DNA from: Marinobacter caseinilyticus
Lineage (GTDB): Bacteria > Pseudomonadota > Gammaproteobacteria > Pseudomonadales > Oleiphilaceae
Assembly (NCBI RefSeq): GCF_011074955.1
Contig: NZ_WUQJ01000018.1
Location: 62,001-126,000 of the forward strand
Direction: 5' to 3'
Length of the DNA stretch: 64,000 nucleotides
Under the pieces are notes generated by a model. It worked only from the letters and a program-made list of their open reading frames with translations. It was not told where the DNA came from and did not search any database. The translations under genes and the position numbers were made by a program. Positions 17,925 to 27,389 of the stretch are shown piece after piece (position 1 is the stretch's first letter; every line of letters begins with the position of its first letter).

Positions 17925-18921
17925 GACGGGTCTCCCGCTCATAACCACCCATTACCCGAATAATCTGCAGCGCGAACCCTATCAGCAAGGCCAGGCCTGC
18001 GGGCCAGGCATAGAGTTCGGTTACCGGACGATAGCGTTTGCCTTCCAGCTCAATGGGTTCGAGCTGATTGATGCTCTCGTAAATCAATTCGAGTTCCGGC
18101 AGGCTGCGGGCGCGAAAATATCGGCCCCCAGTTTGGTCGGCGATGCGCTGAAGCAATCCTTCATCCAGGTCTCGGGACGGGTTGACCCGCCGGGAGCCCA
18201 GCAGACCCCGTTGAACCATGGATTCGGCACCAATACCGATGGTATAGATTCTGACGCCCGCGGCTTTGGCAATCTCGGTGGCCTTGTCCGGGCTGACTTC
18301 GCCGGCGGTGTTGGCGCCATCGGTGAGCAGGATCACCACCCGTTGATCCTGGGGGCGATCCCGGAGCCGTTTGACGGCCAGACCCATGGCATCGCCAATG
18401 GCGGTGGCGCGACCGGCCATGCCTATGCCCGCTTCGTCGAGCAGGGTGCGAATGGTTTTATAGTCAAATGACAACGGCGCCTGAATATAAGGCTGGGTGC
18501 CGAAAAGCAGCAGTCCCAAACGATCCCCCTCGCGCTTCTGGATAAAGTCATTCAGCACATGTTTGACCGCGCGCAGCCGGTTGACGCCGCGACCGTTGAT
18601 GACCATGTCCTGCTCCTCCATGCTGGGCGATATGTCGACCGCCAATAACAGGTCACGGCCGGTGACCGGCACATCCACGGCTTCACCCACGTGTTGCGGG
18701 CGTGCCAACGCTGTAACCAGCAGCAGCCAGGCCAGAGCCAGAATCAGGGTCTGCCACCAGGGGACGGTATTGCCGGATCGACTAACGCCCGGTAAATCCT
18801 GTAGCCAATGGCCGACGGGGATGACCGGAGCGGCGACCTGAGTGGCGGGCCGTCGTTTCCAGCCCAGTAGCAATGGCAGGACCGCCAACAGCAATAGCCA
18901 GGGGTAGGCGAGGTTTAGCAT
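17917..18921 (-). CDS. batA: BatA-like VWA membrane protein
   Basis: Protein of 334 residues with two N-terminal membrane segments, a von Willebrand A domain (about 85-280) with an intact metal-binding motif DISPSMEE and a later TDGANTAGE, and a C-terminal helix. BatA is thought to act with BatB and the MoxR ATPase in envelope protein or metal-centre assembly. ATG 18921 has GAGGGG upstream and overlaps the stop of the DUF4381 gene (ATGCTAA). Longer readings run back into that gene. Confidence 0.9.
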   Translation of the reverse strand: MLNLAYPWLLLLAVLPLLLGWKRRPATQVAAPVIPVGHWLQDLPGVSRSGNTVPWWQTLILALAWLLLVTALARPQHVGEAVDVPVTGRDLLLAVDISPSMEEQDMVINGRGVNRLRAVKHVLNDFIQKREGDRLGLLLFGTQPYIQAPLSFDYKTIRTLLDEAGIGMAGRATAIGDAMGLAVKRLRDRPQDQRVVILLTDGANTAGEVSPDKATEIAKAAGVRIYTIGIGAESMVQRGLLGSRRVNPSRDLDEGLLQRIADQTGGRYFRARSLPELELIYESINQLEPIELEGKRYRPVTELYAWPAGLALLIGFALQIIRVMGGYERETRHG

Positions 18922-19382
18922 CGTTGTCCCCTCAGCCATTGTTGCGTCAATGATAGTGCCGCCCTGGCATTGAGATCTGGCCGGGGCCGCCAACTGCTCT
19001 CAACCAGGGCGGTGTAGAGCGCCCGATCCTCTTTCGACGGGTTGGGCGAGGTTTCGTTCAGAAAGGCTACCCAGTCGGCGCCCGATAAACTCTCGGGGCG
19101 GCGTTCGGGGAATCGCGCCCGGGCGGCTCGTTTCAGCAATCGGTTGAGTTGATTAAACCACTGCAGATCAGGCTCCTGGACCCTGGCCAACTGCGACAGC
19201 TCTTTGAGCGCGTGGATGAGCCAACGGTTGCGTTGACGTCGTCGATACAACGCCCACAGACACCAGCCGAGGCCTGCCAGAGCAAGCGCTGCCAGTAGCC
19301 ACCAGCCCGGGGCCGGGGGCCAGAAGCCGCCGGGATCGGGCAAGTGAATATCGCGCAATTCGCTGAGTGGGTCTTTCTCCAT
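18915..19382 (-). CDS. DUF4381 membrane protein of the Bat operon
   Basis: Protein of 155 residues in which one strong membrane helix (about 22-44, PGWWLLAALALAGLGWCLW) is followed by a basic cytoplasmic domain with NRWLIHALKELSQLA and DWVAFLNETS. This pattern is typical of DUF4381 proteins, found between the DUF58 gene and batA in MoxR operons. Its function is unknown. Its position suggests a membrane adaptor for the VWA complex. Confidence 0.86.
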   Translation of the reverse strand: MEKDPLSELRDIHLPDPGGFWPPAPGWWLLAALALAGLGWCLWALYRRRQRNRWLIHALKELSQLARVQEPDLQWFNQLNRLLKRAARARFPERRPESLSGADWVAFLNETSPNPSKEDRALYTALVESSWRPRPDLNARAALSLTQQWLRGQRC

Positions 19383-19396
19383 GTCGGTTAATCCAG

Positions 19397-20338
19397 TTAT
19401 CCAATGCGACCGCGAGGGCCAAGTATCATTCGCAGGCTCTGCGCCGGATCATCCCGTGTGCTGATGACCTGATCCAATACCCCGGCGGTCCGAAAACAGT
19501 GGTCAATATGTTGTTCATGGTCAGCCACTTTATCGGCAAATGCTTGCTGGAAGCGGCGATCACTGCCATTGAACCAAACGGGGCCATCGGGCCCTGCGAC
19601 TGCGAAGCGCCCGCTGTCGGGCAGGGCCTGCTCGAGTGGGTCGACAATGCGAAGCACGCTGACACGGTTGTGACGGTTCAGCGCGCCAAGCAATCCGGAA
19701 GTCTCGCCGGTCACATCAAGGAAGTCGCTCAGGACGAAGATTCGGGTGCCCGTGTGTGCCACCCGTCGGGCTTCCTGCAGGGCAATGTCGAGACCGTGGC
19801 TCTGTGTCGTTCCGGGCTGAACCGGGCCGCTGGCAGGGTCATGTTGAAAGCGCGCCAGCGCGTCGAGTAATTGCAGCACCGACTTTTTACGTCGGGCGGG
19901 TCTGCGTACCAGAATTTCCTGCCCCGAAAACACGATCCCGCCAACCTGATCTCCGGCCCACAGACCGAGCCAGGCGAGGATGCCGGCCAGCTGCGCGCAT
20001 CGTACCTGTTTGTAAGCCCCCTGGCTGCCAAAGTACAGCGTGGGGCTTAAATCACAGATCAGCAGAATGGGGCGTTCACGCTCTTCTTCATAGAGCTTGG
20101 TGTGAGGGCTTTGGCGCCGGGCAGTGACGCGCCAGTCAATACTCCGGATGTCATCCCCGGGCTGGTACAGCCGGACTTCGGCAAACGCCATACCGCGACC
20201 CCGCTGGGGAGAGCGTTGCAGACCAGCCTGGCGAGTTTTGACCTGGCGCGCACCGGGCAGCCGAAGGGCTCGGGCATCGGCTTGCAGGCGAATCAGATCC
20301 GGCAGGGCAATGTGGATGGCGGTGTTCTGGTCAGTCAT
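19397..20338 (-). CDS. DUF58 domain protein
   Basis: Cytoplasmic protein of 313 residues. The DUF58 signature is seen in RGRGMAFAEVRLYQPGDDIR followed by SIDWRVTARR, and a degenerate VWA-like fold follows (ILLICDLSPTLYFGS). DUF58 proteins are constant partners of MoxR ATPases and may serve as their adaptors. It lies 15 bases after moxR and before the DUF4381 gene, all on the minus strand. Confidence 0.92.
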   Translation of the reverse strand: MTDQNTAIHIALPDLIRLQADARALRLPGARQVKTRQAGLQRSPQRGRGMAFAEVRLYQPGDDIRSIDWRVTARRQSPHTKLYEEERERPILLICDLSPTLYFGSQGAYKQVRCAQLAGILAWLGLWAGDQVGGIVFSGQEILVRRPARRKKSVLQLLDALARFQHDPASGPVQPGTTQSHGLDIALQEARRVAHTGTRIFVLSDFLDVTGETSGLLGALNRHNRVSVLRIVDPLEQALPDSGRFAVAGPDGPVWFNGSDRRFQQAFADKVADHEQHIDHCFRTAGVLDQVISTRDDPAQSLRMILGPRGRIG

Positions 20339-20353
20339 GATGCGGGAGCCACC

Positions 20354-21316
20354 TCAAGCGGTCACCGGAACGCAGTCAATCAGACGCTGGATCACCGCAT
20401 CCGGGGTCATCCCTTCGGCTTCGGCTTCAAAGGTCAGCAGCAGGCGGTGACGCAACACATCAAAGGCCATGGTGCGGACATCGTCCGGGCTGACAAAGTC
20501 ACGACCATTGAGCCATGCCAGGGCGCGGGCACAGCGGTCCAGCGCAATGGTGCCCCGAGGACTGGCGCCAAAGGCGGTCCAGCGCCCCAGTTCGGGGTCG
20601 AGCTGGCCGGGATTCCGACTCGCCAATACCAGCGCCAGCAAATAATCCTCGACCGGCTCAGCCATATAGATTTCGCCAATGGTGGCACGGGCCTCGAACA
20701 CCTGGTCGGCGGTGACTTTGACCGCGGCCGCCGGATTACCCTGGCGATAATCGTTGCGCGCCAAGTGGAGGATGTCCCGCTCGGCACTCGCCGAAGGGTA
20801 GTCGATGTTGACGTGCATCAGGAACCGGTCGAGTTGCGCTTCCGGCAACGGGTAGGTGCCTTCCTGTTCGATCGGGTTCTGAGTGGCCATCACCATGAAC
20901 AGTCGATCCAGCGGAAAGGTCCGCATACCGACACTGACCTGTCGTTCGCCCATCGCCTCGAGCAGGGCGGACTGGACTTTGGCGGGTGCCCGGTTGATTT
21001 CATCGGCCAGCACCAGGTTGTGAAAAATAGGACCTTTCTGAAATTCGAACAGGCCGGTTTCGGGCCGGTAAATCTCGCTGCCGGTAACGTCCGACGGCAA
21101 CAGGTCCGGTGTGAACTGGATGCGATGAAAGTCGCCCTCGATATGATCGGCCAGTGCTTTGACGGCGGTTGTCTTGGCAAGACCGGGCGCACCTTCGACC
21201 AACAAGTGGCCGTCGGCCAGCAAGGCGATGAGCAAGCGTTCAACCAGTTTTTCTTGCCCAATTATCCGTTTTGCTAACTGAGCTTTTAACTCACCAAACG
21301 TATGCTGTAGTGACAT
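20354..21316 (-). CDS. moxR: MoxR-family AAA+ ATPase
   Basis: Chaperone-like AAA+ ATPase of 320 residues. Walker A GAPGLAKT is at 43-50, Walker B LADEINRAPAK near 100, sensor 1 MATQNPIEQEGTYPLPEAQLD follows, and there is a C-terminal lid. MoxR proteins of this type help insert cofactors or assemble VWA-protein complexes. It is the promoter-proximal gene of a six-gene minus-strand operon and diverges from the glutamate dehydrogenase gene across 223 bases. Confidence 0.94.
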   Translation of the reverse strand: MSLQHTFGELKAQLAKRIIGQEKLVERLLIALLADGHLLVEGAPGLAKTTAVKALADHIEGDFHRIQFTPDLLPSDVTGSEIYRPETGLFEFQKGPIFHNLVLADEINRAPAKVQSALLEAMGERQVSVGMRTFPLDRLFMVMATQNPIEQEGTYPLPEAQLDRFLMHVNIDYPSASAERDILHLARNDYRQGNPAAAVKVTADQVFEARATIGEIYMAEPVEDYLLALVLASRNPGQLDPELGRWTAFGASPRGTIALDRCARALAWLNGRDFVSPDDVRTMAFDVLRHRLLLTFEAEAEGMTPDAVIQRLIDCVPVTA

Positions 21317-21539
21317 TGGTGGATAGGGCTCCTGAATAGTTTGTCGTTATACGTAATTACCGACCCAGTTTTTGTGCCAGGAGCGCAAAAATCAAGGGTT
21401 TGACTATGCTTGTGAAACAACACCCGCGTTTAACGTGGCCGATGTAGCAATGAAGATAACTCATAGGGCCTGCGGCGACCGGTAATAAGTCTTAGCCTGC
21501 TCATTTATTACGATTATTTCACACAAATTGAGGTCCAAT

Positions 21540-24500
21540 ATGAATGCGCTGACAGTGGCCAGCAAAGACCAATTCTTTGAGCAGTTGGCCGAAGCCTTTA
21601 GCCAAAAAATTGAGAAAGCAGAAGCCAAAAAAATCAGCGAATTTGCTGTCCAGCATTTCACCCATCTACCGTTGGACGAACTCACCAGCCGCCGTTTTTC
21701 CGATGTCTACGGCTCGGTGCTGGCAGCCTGGCAATTTATTCAAAAACGTCAGTTGGACGAAACACCGGTCTCCGTTTTTAATGCGGATCTTGAGAGTGAC
21801 GGCTGGCAATCCACCCACTCGATGGTGTTTATCCTGCATCCGGATATTCCCTTTTTAATCGATTCAATACGTATCGCAATCAATCATCTGGAAATTGGTA
21901 CCCACACGATTTACCACTCTATTCTAGCGATTGACCGTGACCGTGCGGGTAAATTGAAAAAGCTCCACCCAGCCAATAAGAAATTGGCCAAAGCCGATTA
22001 CGAAGCGTTGATTGTGATGGAAATCGACCGTCACAGTGATGCGAAAGACCTTAAGCATCTGGAGAATGTGCTTCAGGAAGTGCTCCACGAAGTTCGGATT
22101 GCGGTAGCCGACTTCCCGGTGATGCAGAAAAAAGCCGAAGAAATTGTTAAGGAACTGGACAACACCAAGGCCAAGATCAGTGAGGAGAACCTGGCGGAGG
22201 CGCGCGACTTCGTCGGTTGGCTGCTGCAGGATCACTTTACCTTTCTCGGCTACGATGAATACGATTTTGTGACCGGCAAACAGGGCATCATGGTGCGCCG
22301 GGTCGCCGACTCGGAGCTCGGAATTTTGAGGGTCAATAATGAGCGGCCGGACAAGGTAAGGCTGGATGAGTTGCCGCAACGAACCCGGCAGGAAATGACG
22401 CGCACCGACGATATCTTCATTTTTGCCAAGTCGGCGCAACGGTCTCGCGTTCACCGTCCCGCCTACCCCGATTATATTGCTGTGAAGAAGTTTAATGAAA
22501 AGGGTGAGGTCGTGGGTGAACGTCGCTTTCTGGGCCTGTATACGTCCAGGGTGTACCACGAACGGCCAGACCAGATACCGCTGCTGCGCCGAAAGGTCGG
22601 AGGCGTGATGGAGCGCTCCGGTTTTCTGGAAGACGATTATGCCGGTAAGGCGCTGGATCAGATTCTGGCGGTTTACCCCCGCGATGAGCTGTTCCAGATT
22701 GAGCCGGAAGAGCTGTATCGGACCGCGCTGGATATTCTTTACATCCAGGAGCGCCGTAAGATCCGACTGTTCATGCGTGAAGACGTTTACGGTCAGTTTG
22801 TTACCTGCCTGGCGTTCTTCCCAAGAGACATTTACAACACCGAGTTGCGGTTAAAAACCGAGCGTGTACTGGCCGACAAGCTGGCGGCAGAAGACATTGA
22901 ATTTGTTACGCATTTTTCCGAATCGGTGCTGGCGCGGGTGCAGTTTACGATTCGTGTGCCGCAGGCTGAGAACCGGCTGCTGCCGGTCAAGGAAATTCAG
23001 GAGCAGGTGATTGAGCTGGCTCAGTCCTGGCGTGACGGACTGGAAGAGGCATTGCACGAAAGCTATGGGGAAGAGAGTGGGAACGAGATTCTCCGGCTCT
23101 ATGAAATCGCTTTCCCTGCGAGCTACAAGGAGTTCTTCTCACCCAGGCGTGCGGCGATCGACCTCGAACACATCATGGAGGTGGTGCGCACGCAGCGACT
23201 GGCCATGAGCTTTTATCGTGCGCTGGAAGAGCATGAGAACACCTTGCACTTCAAGCTGTTTCACCCCAACGAGCAATTGCCATTATCCGATGTAATGCCC
23301 ATTTTCGATAACCTCGGATTCCGGGTAATTGGCGAGCATCCGTTTGAAGTCAGTGACCGTGCTGGCAAGACAGTGTGGATTCACGATTTCTCACTGCAGG
23401 CCTACAGCGGCGACATTGTTGATATCCATCGGATCAAGCCGATCTTTGAAGAGCTGTTCCGCCGGGTTTGGTACGGGGAAGCTGAAAACGACAGCTTCAA
23501 TCGCCTGGTGTTGGCGTCTTACCTGAGCTGGCGCCAGATCGCCATGTTGCGGACCTATGCGCGCTACATGCGTCAGATCCGTATTTCCAACAGCCAGACC
23601 TTCATTTCCAATACGCTGGTCAATCACGTCTCACTGGCTCGGGTGCTGTTGGACTTTTTTGAAGTGCGCTTTAATCCGGATCGCTACCGCAGTGCCGGCA
23701 AATCCCGGGCGGCGCAGCAAAAACTGGAACTCGAGTTCAATGCCAGCCTGGATAGTGTGGATAACCTCAGTGAAGATCGCGTTCTTCGTCTGTTTCTGGA
23801 ATTGATCCAGGCTACGCTGAGAACCAATTATTACCAGCCCGACAAGGACGGCAACGCCAAGTCATACATCAGTTTGAAATACGATCCGGCGCTGATTCCG
23901 GACATGCCGTTGCCAAAGCCGATGTTTGAGATCTTCGTTTATTCGCCACGAATTGAGGGCGTGCATTTGCGGGGCGGGCGGGTTGCCCGCGGTGGGCTGA
24001 GGTGGTCCGACCGGTTTGAGGATTACCGCACGGAAATACTGGGCCTGGTGAAAGCCCAGCAGGTCAAGAACGCGGTTATCGTCCCGGTCGGCGCCAAGGG
24101 CGGATTTGTCGCCAAAAAACTGCCTGAAATGTCCAATCGGGATGCGTTTCAAAAAGAAGGGATTTCAGCCTACAAGACCTTTATCCGAGGCTTGTTGGAC
24201 ATCACCGACAACCTGGTTGATGGCCAGATTGATCCGCCCAAGCATGTGGTACGCCACGACGGAGACGATCACTACCTGGTGGTGGCGGCCGACAAGGGGA
24301 CCGCAACGTTCTCGGATATTGCCAATAGCCTGTCCGCTGAATATGGCTTTTGGATGGGGGACGCGTTCGCCTCCGGTGGCAGTCATGGCTATGACCACAA
24401 GAAAATGGGCATTACCGCCAAAGGCGCCTGGGTGTCGGTTGAACGCCACTTCCGTGAACTCGGCATTAACCCTGCCGTTGATGAATTCACAGTGATTGGT

Positions 24501-26426
24501 GTCGGTGATATGGCCGGAGATGTCTTTGGTAATGGCCTGCTGCGCTCGGACAAAACCAAGCTGGTTGCGGCCTTCAACCACATGCACATCTTCATTGACC
24601 CAAGCCCGGACCCCGCCAGGAGCTTTGCCGAGCGCCAGCGGCTGTTCGATATGCCGCGGTCGGCCTGGTCTGATTACGACACCGCACTGATTTCCTCGGG
24701 GGGTGGTGTGTTCAGTCGCAGTGCGAAGTCCATTCCTGTCAGTGCCGAAATGAAGAAGCTGTTAGGCATCAAGTCAGATCGTGTGCCGCCCAATATGTTG
24801 ATCAGTCATATTCTGAAAGCTCAGGCAGACTTGCTCTGGATTGGCGGGATCGGCACCTATGTAAAAGCAACCTCCGAGTCCCATGCCGACGTTGGCGATA
24901 AGGCCAATGATGGTCTGCGGATCGACGGCAAGGATCTTCGTTGTAAGGTTGTGGGGGAAGGCGGCAACTTGGGGATGACCCAGCTCGGCCGTATTCAGTA
25001 CGCCTTGTTGGGTGGCCGCCTGAACACAGACTTTATTGATAACGCCGGTGGTGTCGATTGTTCAGACCACGAAGTAAACATGAAAATCCTGCTCAATAGC
25101 GTGGTTGCGACTGGCGACCTGACGGAAAAGCAGCGCAATGTCCTGCTGGAAAATATGACCGATGATGTTGCCGAACTGGTGCTGCGAAATAACTACCGGC
25201 AAACGCAGGCCATCAGTATTGCGAGCGTCCAAGCTGCAGCCCGCCTGGAGGAATACCGACGGCTGATGAGCAGTTTTGAAATTGCCGGCAAGCTCAATCG
25301 TCAGTTGGAGTTTCTGCCCGACGAGGAAATGCTGGCAGAACGAAAGCTGAAAAAACAGGGACTCACACGTCCGGAGTTGTCGGTTCTGATCTCCTACGTA
25401 AAAGGGGATCTGAAGCAGGTGTTGATTGACAGCAACCTGCCTGACGATCCCAGTTTGTCGGATGAAATACACAAAGTGTTTCCCGATGCGCTGATCAAGA
25501 AATTCGAAACGGAACTGAATGGCCACCAATTGCGCCGTGAGATCATTGCCACTCAGGTTGCCAACGATATGGTCAACCATATGGGCATCACCTTCGTGGA
25601 GCGGTTAAGCCAGTCAACCGGCGCTTCACCTGCCGCGATTGCCATGGCCTGGATCATTGCCCGCGATGTGTTTCGACTCGATGTCTGGTGGGATAAAATT
25701 GAAGCGCTGGATTACAAGGTTCCGGCTCTGCTCCAGATGCGCTTGATGAATGACCTGATGCGATTGATCCGGCGGGCGGTGCGGTGGTTGCTGCGAAATA
25801 GGCGCAGTGAATTGAACGTGCAGTCCCACATGGAGCGCTTTGCCGACGGCATTGGCAAGATTACTACCAATCTGCCGGATTACCTGGGCACACAGGCGGA
25901 GGCCGAGTGGCAGAAACAATACGATGAGCTGCGCGGGCAATCCATTCCGGATGATCTGGCCGCTGTCGCGTCGGGCACTTCGTACCTCTATTCTGCGCTG
26001 GGTATCATTGAGGCTCACGAGGCCACTGGCATGCCACTCAAAACGGTTGCTAATCTTTACTACACCCTGGGTGAGCGGCTGGAACTGAACTGGTTTGCCA
26101 ACGCCATTGCCAGGTTGGCGCCCAGTTCACACTGGCAGGCACTGGCGCGGGAGAGCTTCCGTGAAGACCTCGACTGGCAGCAGCGGGCCCTCACGGCGGC
26201 GGTATTGCGATTGGCGGGTAGCGCTGATGACGTGAATGTCTGCATTGAAACGTGGATGACACAATATGAACCGATGATTTATCGCTGGAAAACGATGCTG
26301 GCGGAACTGCGCAATGTGCGTGAGCCGGAGTACGCCATGTTTTCGGTCGCGCTCAGGGAATTGCTGGACCTGGCTCAAAGCACCTACCACAATCCCGTGG
26401 TTCTACCGGTTGCTGAGACGGTTTGA
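21540..26426 (+). CDS. gdhB: NAD-specific glutamate dehydrogenase, 180-kDa class
   Basis: Very large NAD-dependent glutamate dehydrogenase of 1628 residues that converts glutamate to 2-oxoglutarate and ammonia. The N-terminal half holds ACT-like regulatory regions. The catalytic core begins near residue 810 with ARGGLRWSDRFEDYRTEILGL, then KNAVIVPVGAKGGF, HMHIFIDPSPDP and GEGGNLGMTQLGR, the NAD-domain glycine-rich region. Length and motifs match the Pseudomonas/Streptomyces class. ATG 21540 follows TTGAGGTCC. The gene is monocistronic and diverges from moxR. Confidence 0.95.
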   Translation: MNALTVASKDQFFEQLAEAFSQKIEKAEAKKISEFAVQHFTHLPLDELTSRRFSDVYGSVLAAWQFIQKRQLDETPVSVFNADLESDGWQSTHSMVFILHPDIPFLIDSIRIAINHLEIGTHTIYHSILAIDRDRAGKLKKLHPANKKLAKADYEALIVMEIDRHSDAKDLKHLENVLQEVLHEVRIAVADFPVMQKKAEEIVKELDNTKAKISEENLAEARDFVGWLLQDHFTFLGYDEYDFVTGKQGIMVRRVADSELGILRVNNERPDKVRLDELPQRTRQEMTRTDDIFIFAKSAQRSRVHRPAYPDYIAVKKFNEKGEVVGERRFLGLYTSRVYHERPDQIPLLRRKVGGVMERSGFLEDDYAGKALDQILAVYPRDELFQIEPEELYRTALDILYIQERRKIRLFMREDVYGQFVTCLAFFPRDIYNTELRLKTERVLADKLAAEDIEFVTHFSESVLARVQFTIRVPQAENRLLPVKEIQEQVIELAQSWRDGLEEALHESYGEESGNEILRLYEIAFPASYKEFFSPRRAAIDLEHIMEVVRTQRLAMSFYRALEEHENTLHFKLFHPNEQLPLSDVMPIFDNLGFRVIGEHPFEVSDRAGKTVWIHDFSLQAYSGDIVDIHRIKPIFEELFRRVWYGEAENDSFNRLVLASYLSWRQIAMLRTYARYMRQIRISNSQTFISNTLVNHVSLARVLLDFFEVRFNPDRYRSAGKSRAAQQKLELEFNASLDSVDNLSEDRVLRLFLELIQATLRTNYYQPDKDGNAKSYISLKYDPALIPDMPLPKPMFEIFVYSPRIEGVHLRGGRVARGGLRWSDRFEDYRTEILGLVKAQQVKNAVIVPVGAKGGFVAKKLPEMSNRDAFQKEGISAYKTFIRGLLDITDNLVDGQIDPPKHVVRHDGDDHYLVVAADKGTATFSDIANSLSAEYGFWMGDAFASGGSHGYDHKKMGITAKGAWVSVERHFRELGINPAVDEFTVIGVGDMAGDVFGNGLLRSDKTKLVAAFNHMHIFIDPSPDPARSFAERQRLFDMPRSAWSDYDTALISSGGGVFSRSAKSIPVSAEMKKLLGIKSDRVPPNMLISHILKAQADLLWIGGIGTYVKATSESHADVGDKANDGLRIDGKDLRCKVVGEGGNLGMTQLGRIQYALLGGRLNTDFIDNAGGVDCSDHEVNMKILLNSVVATGDLTEKQRNVLLENMTDDVAELVLRNNYRQTQAISIASVQAAARLEEYRRLMSSFEIAGKLNRQLEFLPDEEMLAERKLKKQGLTRPELSVLISYVKGDLKQVLIDSNLPDDPSLSDEIHKVFPDALIKKFETELNGHQLRREIIATQVANDMVNHMGITFVERLSQSTGASPAAIAMAWIIARDVFRLDVWWDKIEALDYKVPALLQMRLMNDLMRLIRRAVRWLLRNRRSELNVQSHMERFADGIGKITTNLPDYLGTQAEAEWQKQYDELRGQSIPDDLAAVASGTSYLYSALGIIEAHEATGMPLKTVANLYYTLGERLELNWFANAIARLAPSSHWQALARESFREDLDWQQRALTAAVLRLAGSADDVNVCIETWMTQYEPMIYRWKTMLAELRNVREPEYAMFSVALRELLDLAQSTYHNPVVLPVAETV

Positions 26427-26434
26427 CTATTGCC

Positions 26435-26478
26435 ATTTGCTTGCAAATGCCGTTCAATTCCAACGAATTGAACGGCAT
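26435..26478 (+). repeat. tandem palindromes after gdhB, including a 14-bp perfect inverted repeat
   Basis: A perfect palindrome ATTTGC-TT-GCAAAT lies at 26435-26448. It is followed by a perfect 14-base inverted repeat, 26447-26460 and 26465-26478, with a 4-base loop CAAC. No T-run follows on either strand, so it is not a standard intrinsic terminator. It lies 8 to 52 bases after the gdhB stop and 69 bases before the carbonic anhydrase start. It could be an mRNA 3' stem, a factor-dependent terminator or an operator. Confidence 0.7.
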
Positions 26479-26546
26479 ACATCGGTGCCGGGAAGGTGCC
26501 CTTCGCGAAACGTTCGCGGGCCACAGTGGATTCGGGGTGAGAAATT

Positions 26547-27224
26547 ATGCGTGTATTAAGTAACCTGCTTGAGAAAAATGCATCCTGGGCGGAGGGCATA
26601 AAAAAGCAGGATCCAGACTTTTTTAAACGGTTGTCCAGCCAGCAGTCGCCAGAATATCTTTGGATCGGCTGTGCCGATAGCCGAGTGCCGGCCAACCAGA
26701 TTGTCGACTTGTTGCCCGGCGAGCTGTTTGTTCATCGCAACGTGGCCAATGTGGTGGTTCATACCGACTTCAACTGTTTGTCAGTGTTACAGTTTGCAGT
26801 CGATGTGCTCAAGGTGAAGCACATCATGGTGGTGGGTCACTATGGGTGCGGTGGCGTCAAAGCGGCGGTTACCAACAGTGGCTTTGGTCTGATCAGTAAC
26901 TGGTTGCGGCATGTTCAGGACGTGCGTGACAAATACGCCGACGTGCTGGAACGTTTTGAGTCCGAGAGTGACAAGGTGGACCGGCTGTGTGAACTGAATG
27001 TGGTCGAACAGGTGGGCCATGTCTGCCAAAATGCGATTGTTCAGGAGGCCTGGGCTCGGGGACAGTCACTGTCAGTGCACGGCTGGGTATACGATGTCGC
27101 CGATGGACTGCTGCGTGATTTTGGCCTGTGCATCACCAACGAGGCAGAGCGTGTGCCCGTGCAGCAGACCAGCATTGATGAATTGATTGCGCGTCCGGTG
27201 CGCTCTGGTCGCAATAAGCGCTGA
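26547..27224 (+). CDS. can: beta-carbonic anhydrase
   Basis: Enzyme of 225 residues that interconverts CO2 and bicarbonate. The zinc ligands of the beta class are all present: Cys42 with the Asp44-Arg46 pair in GCADSR, and His98 and Cys101 in GHYGCGG. Length and sequence fit the E. coli Can (YadF) type. It is monocistronic and lies between gdhB and rsmC. Confidence 0.95.
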   Translation: MRVLSNLLEKNASWAEGIKKQDPDFFKRLSSQQSPEYLWIGCADSRVPANQIVDLLPGELFVHRNVANVVVHTDFNCLSVLQFAVDVLKVKHIMVVGHYGCGGVKAAVTNSGFGLISNWLRHVQDVRDKYADVLERFESESDKVDRLCELNVVEQVGHVCQNAIVQEAWARGQSLSVHGWVYDVADGLLRDFGLCITNEAERVPVQQTSIDELIARPVRSGRNKR

Positions 27225-27389
27225 GGCAGTAGCCCCCGCCGGTAAATTCGAGATCGTATACTCCCCGCCGTCTCTCTCAAAAGAACGGCCGGCTCTCGTG
27301 ACTCTGGCCTGGATACCCACCAGGCAAGACTCTGTCGATCATTCCCGTTACAGTAACCGGTTTTAAACCGCTACCGGCTCAGATTGATG

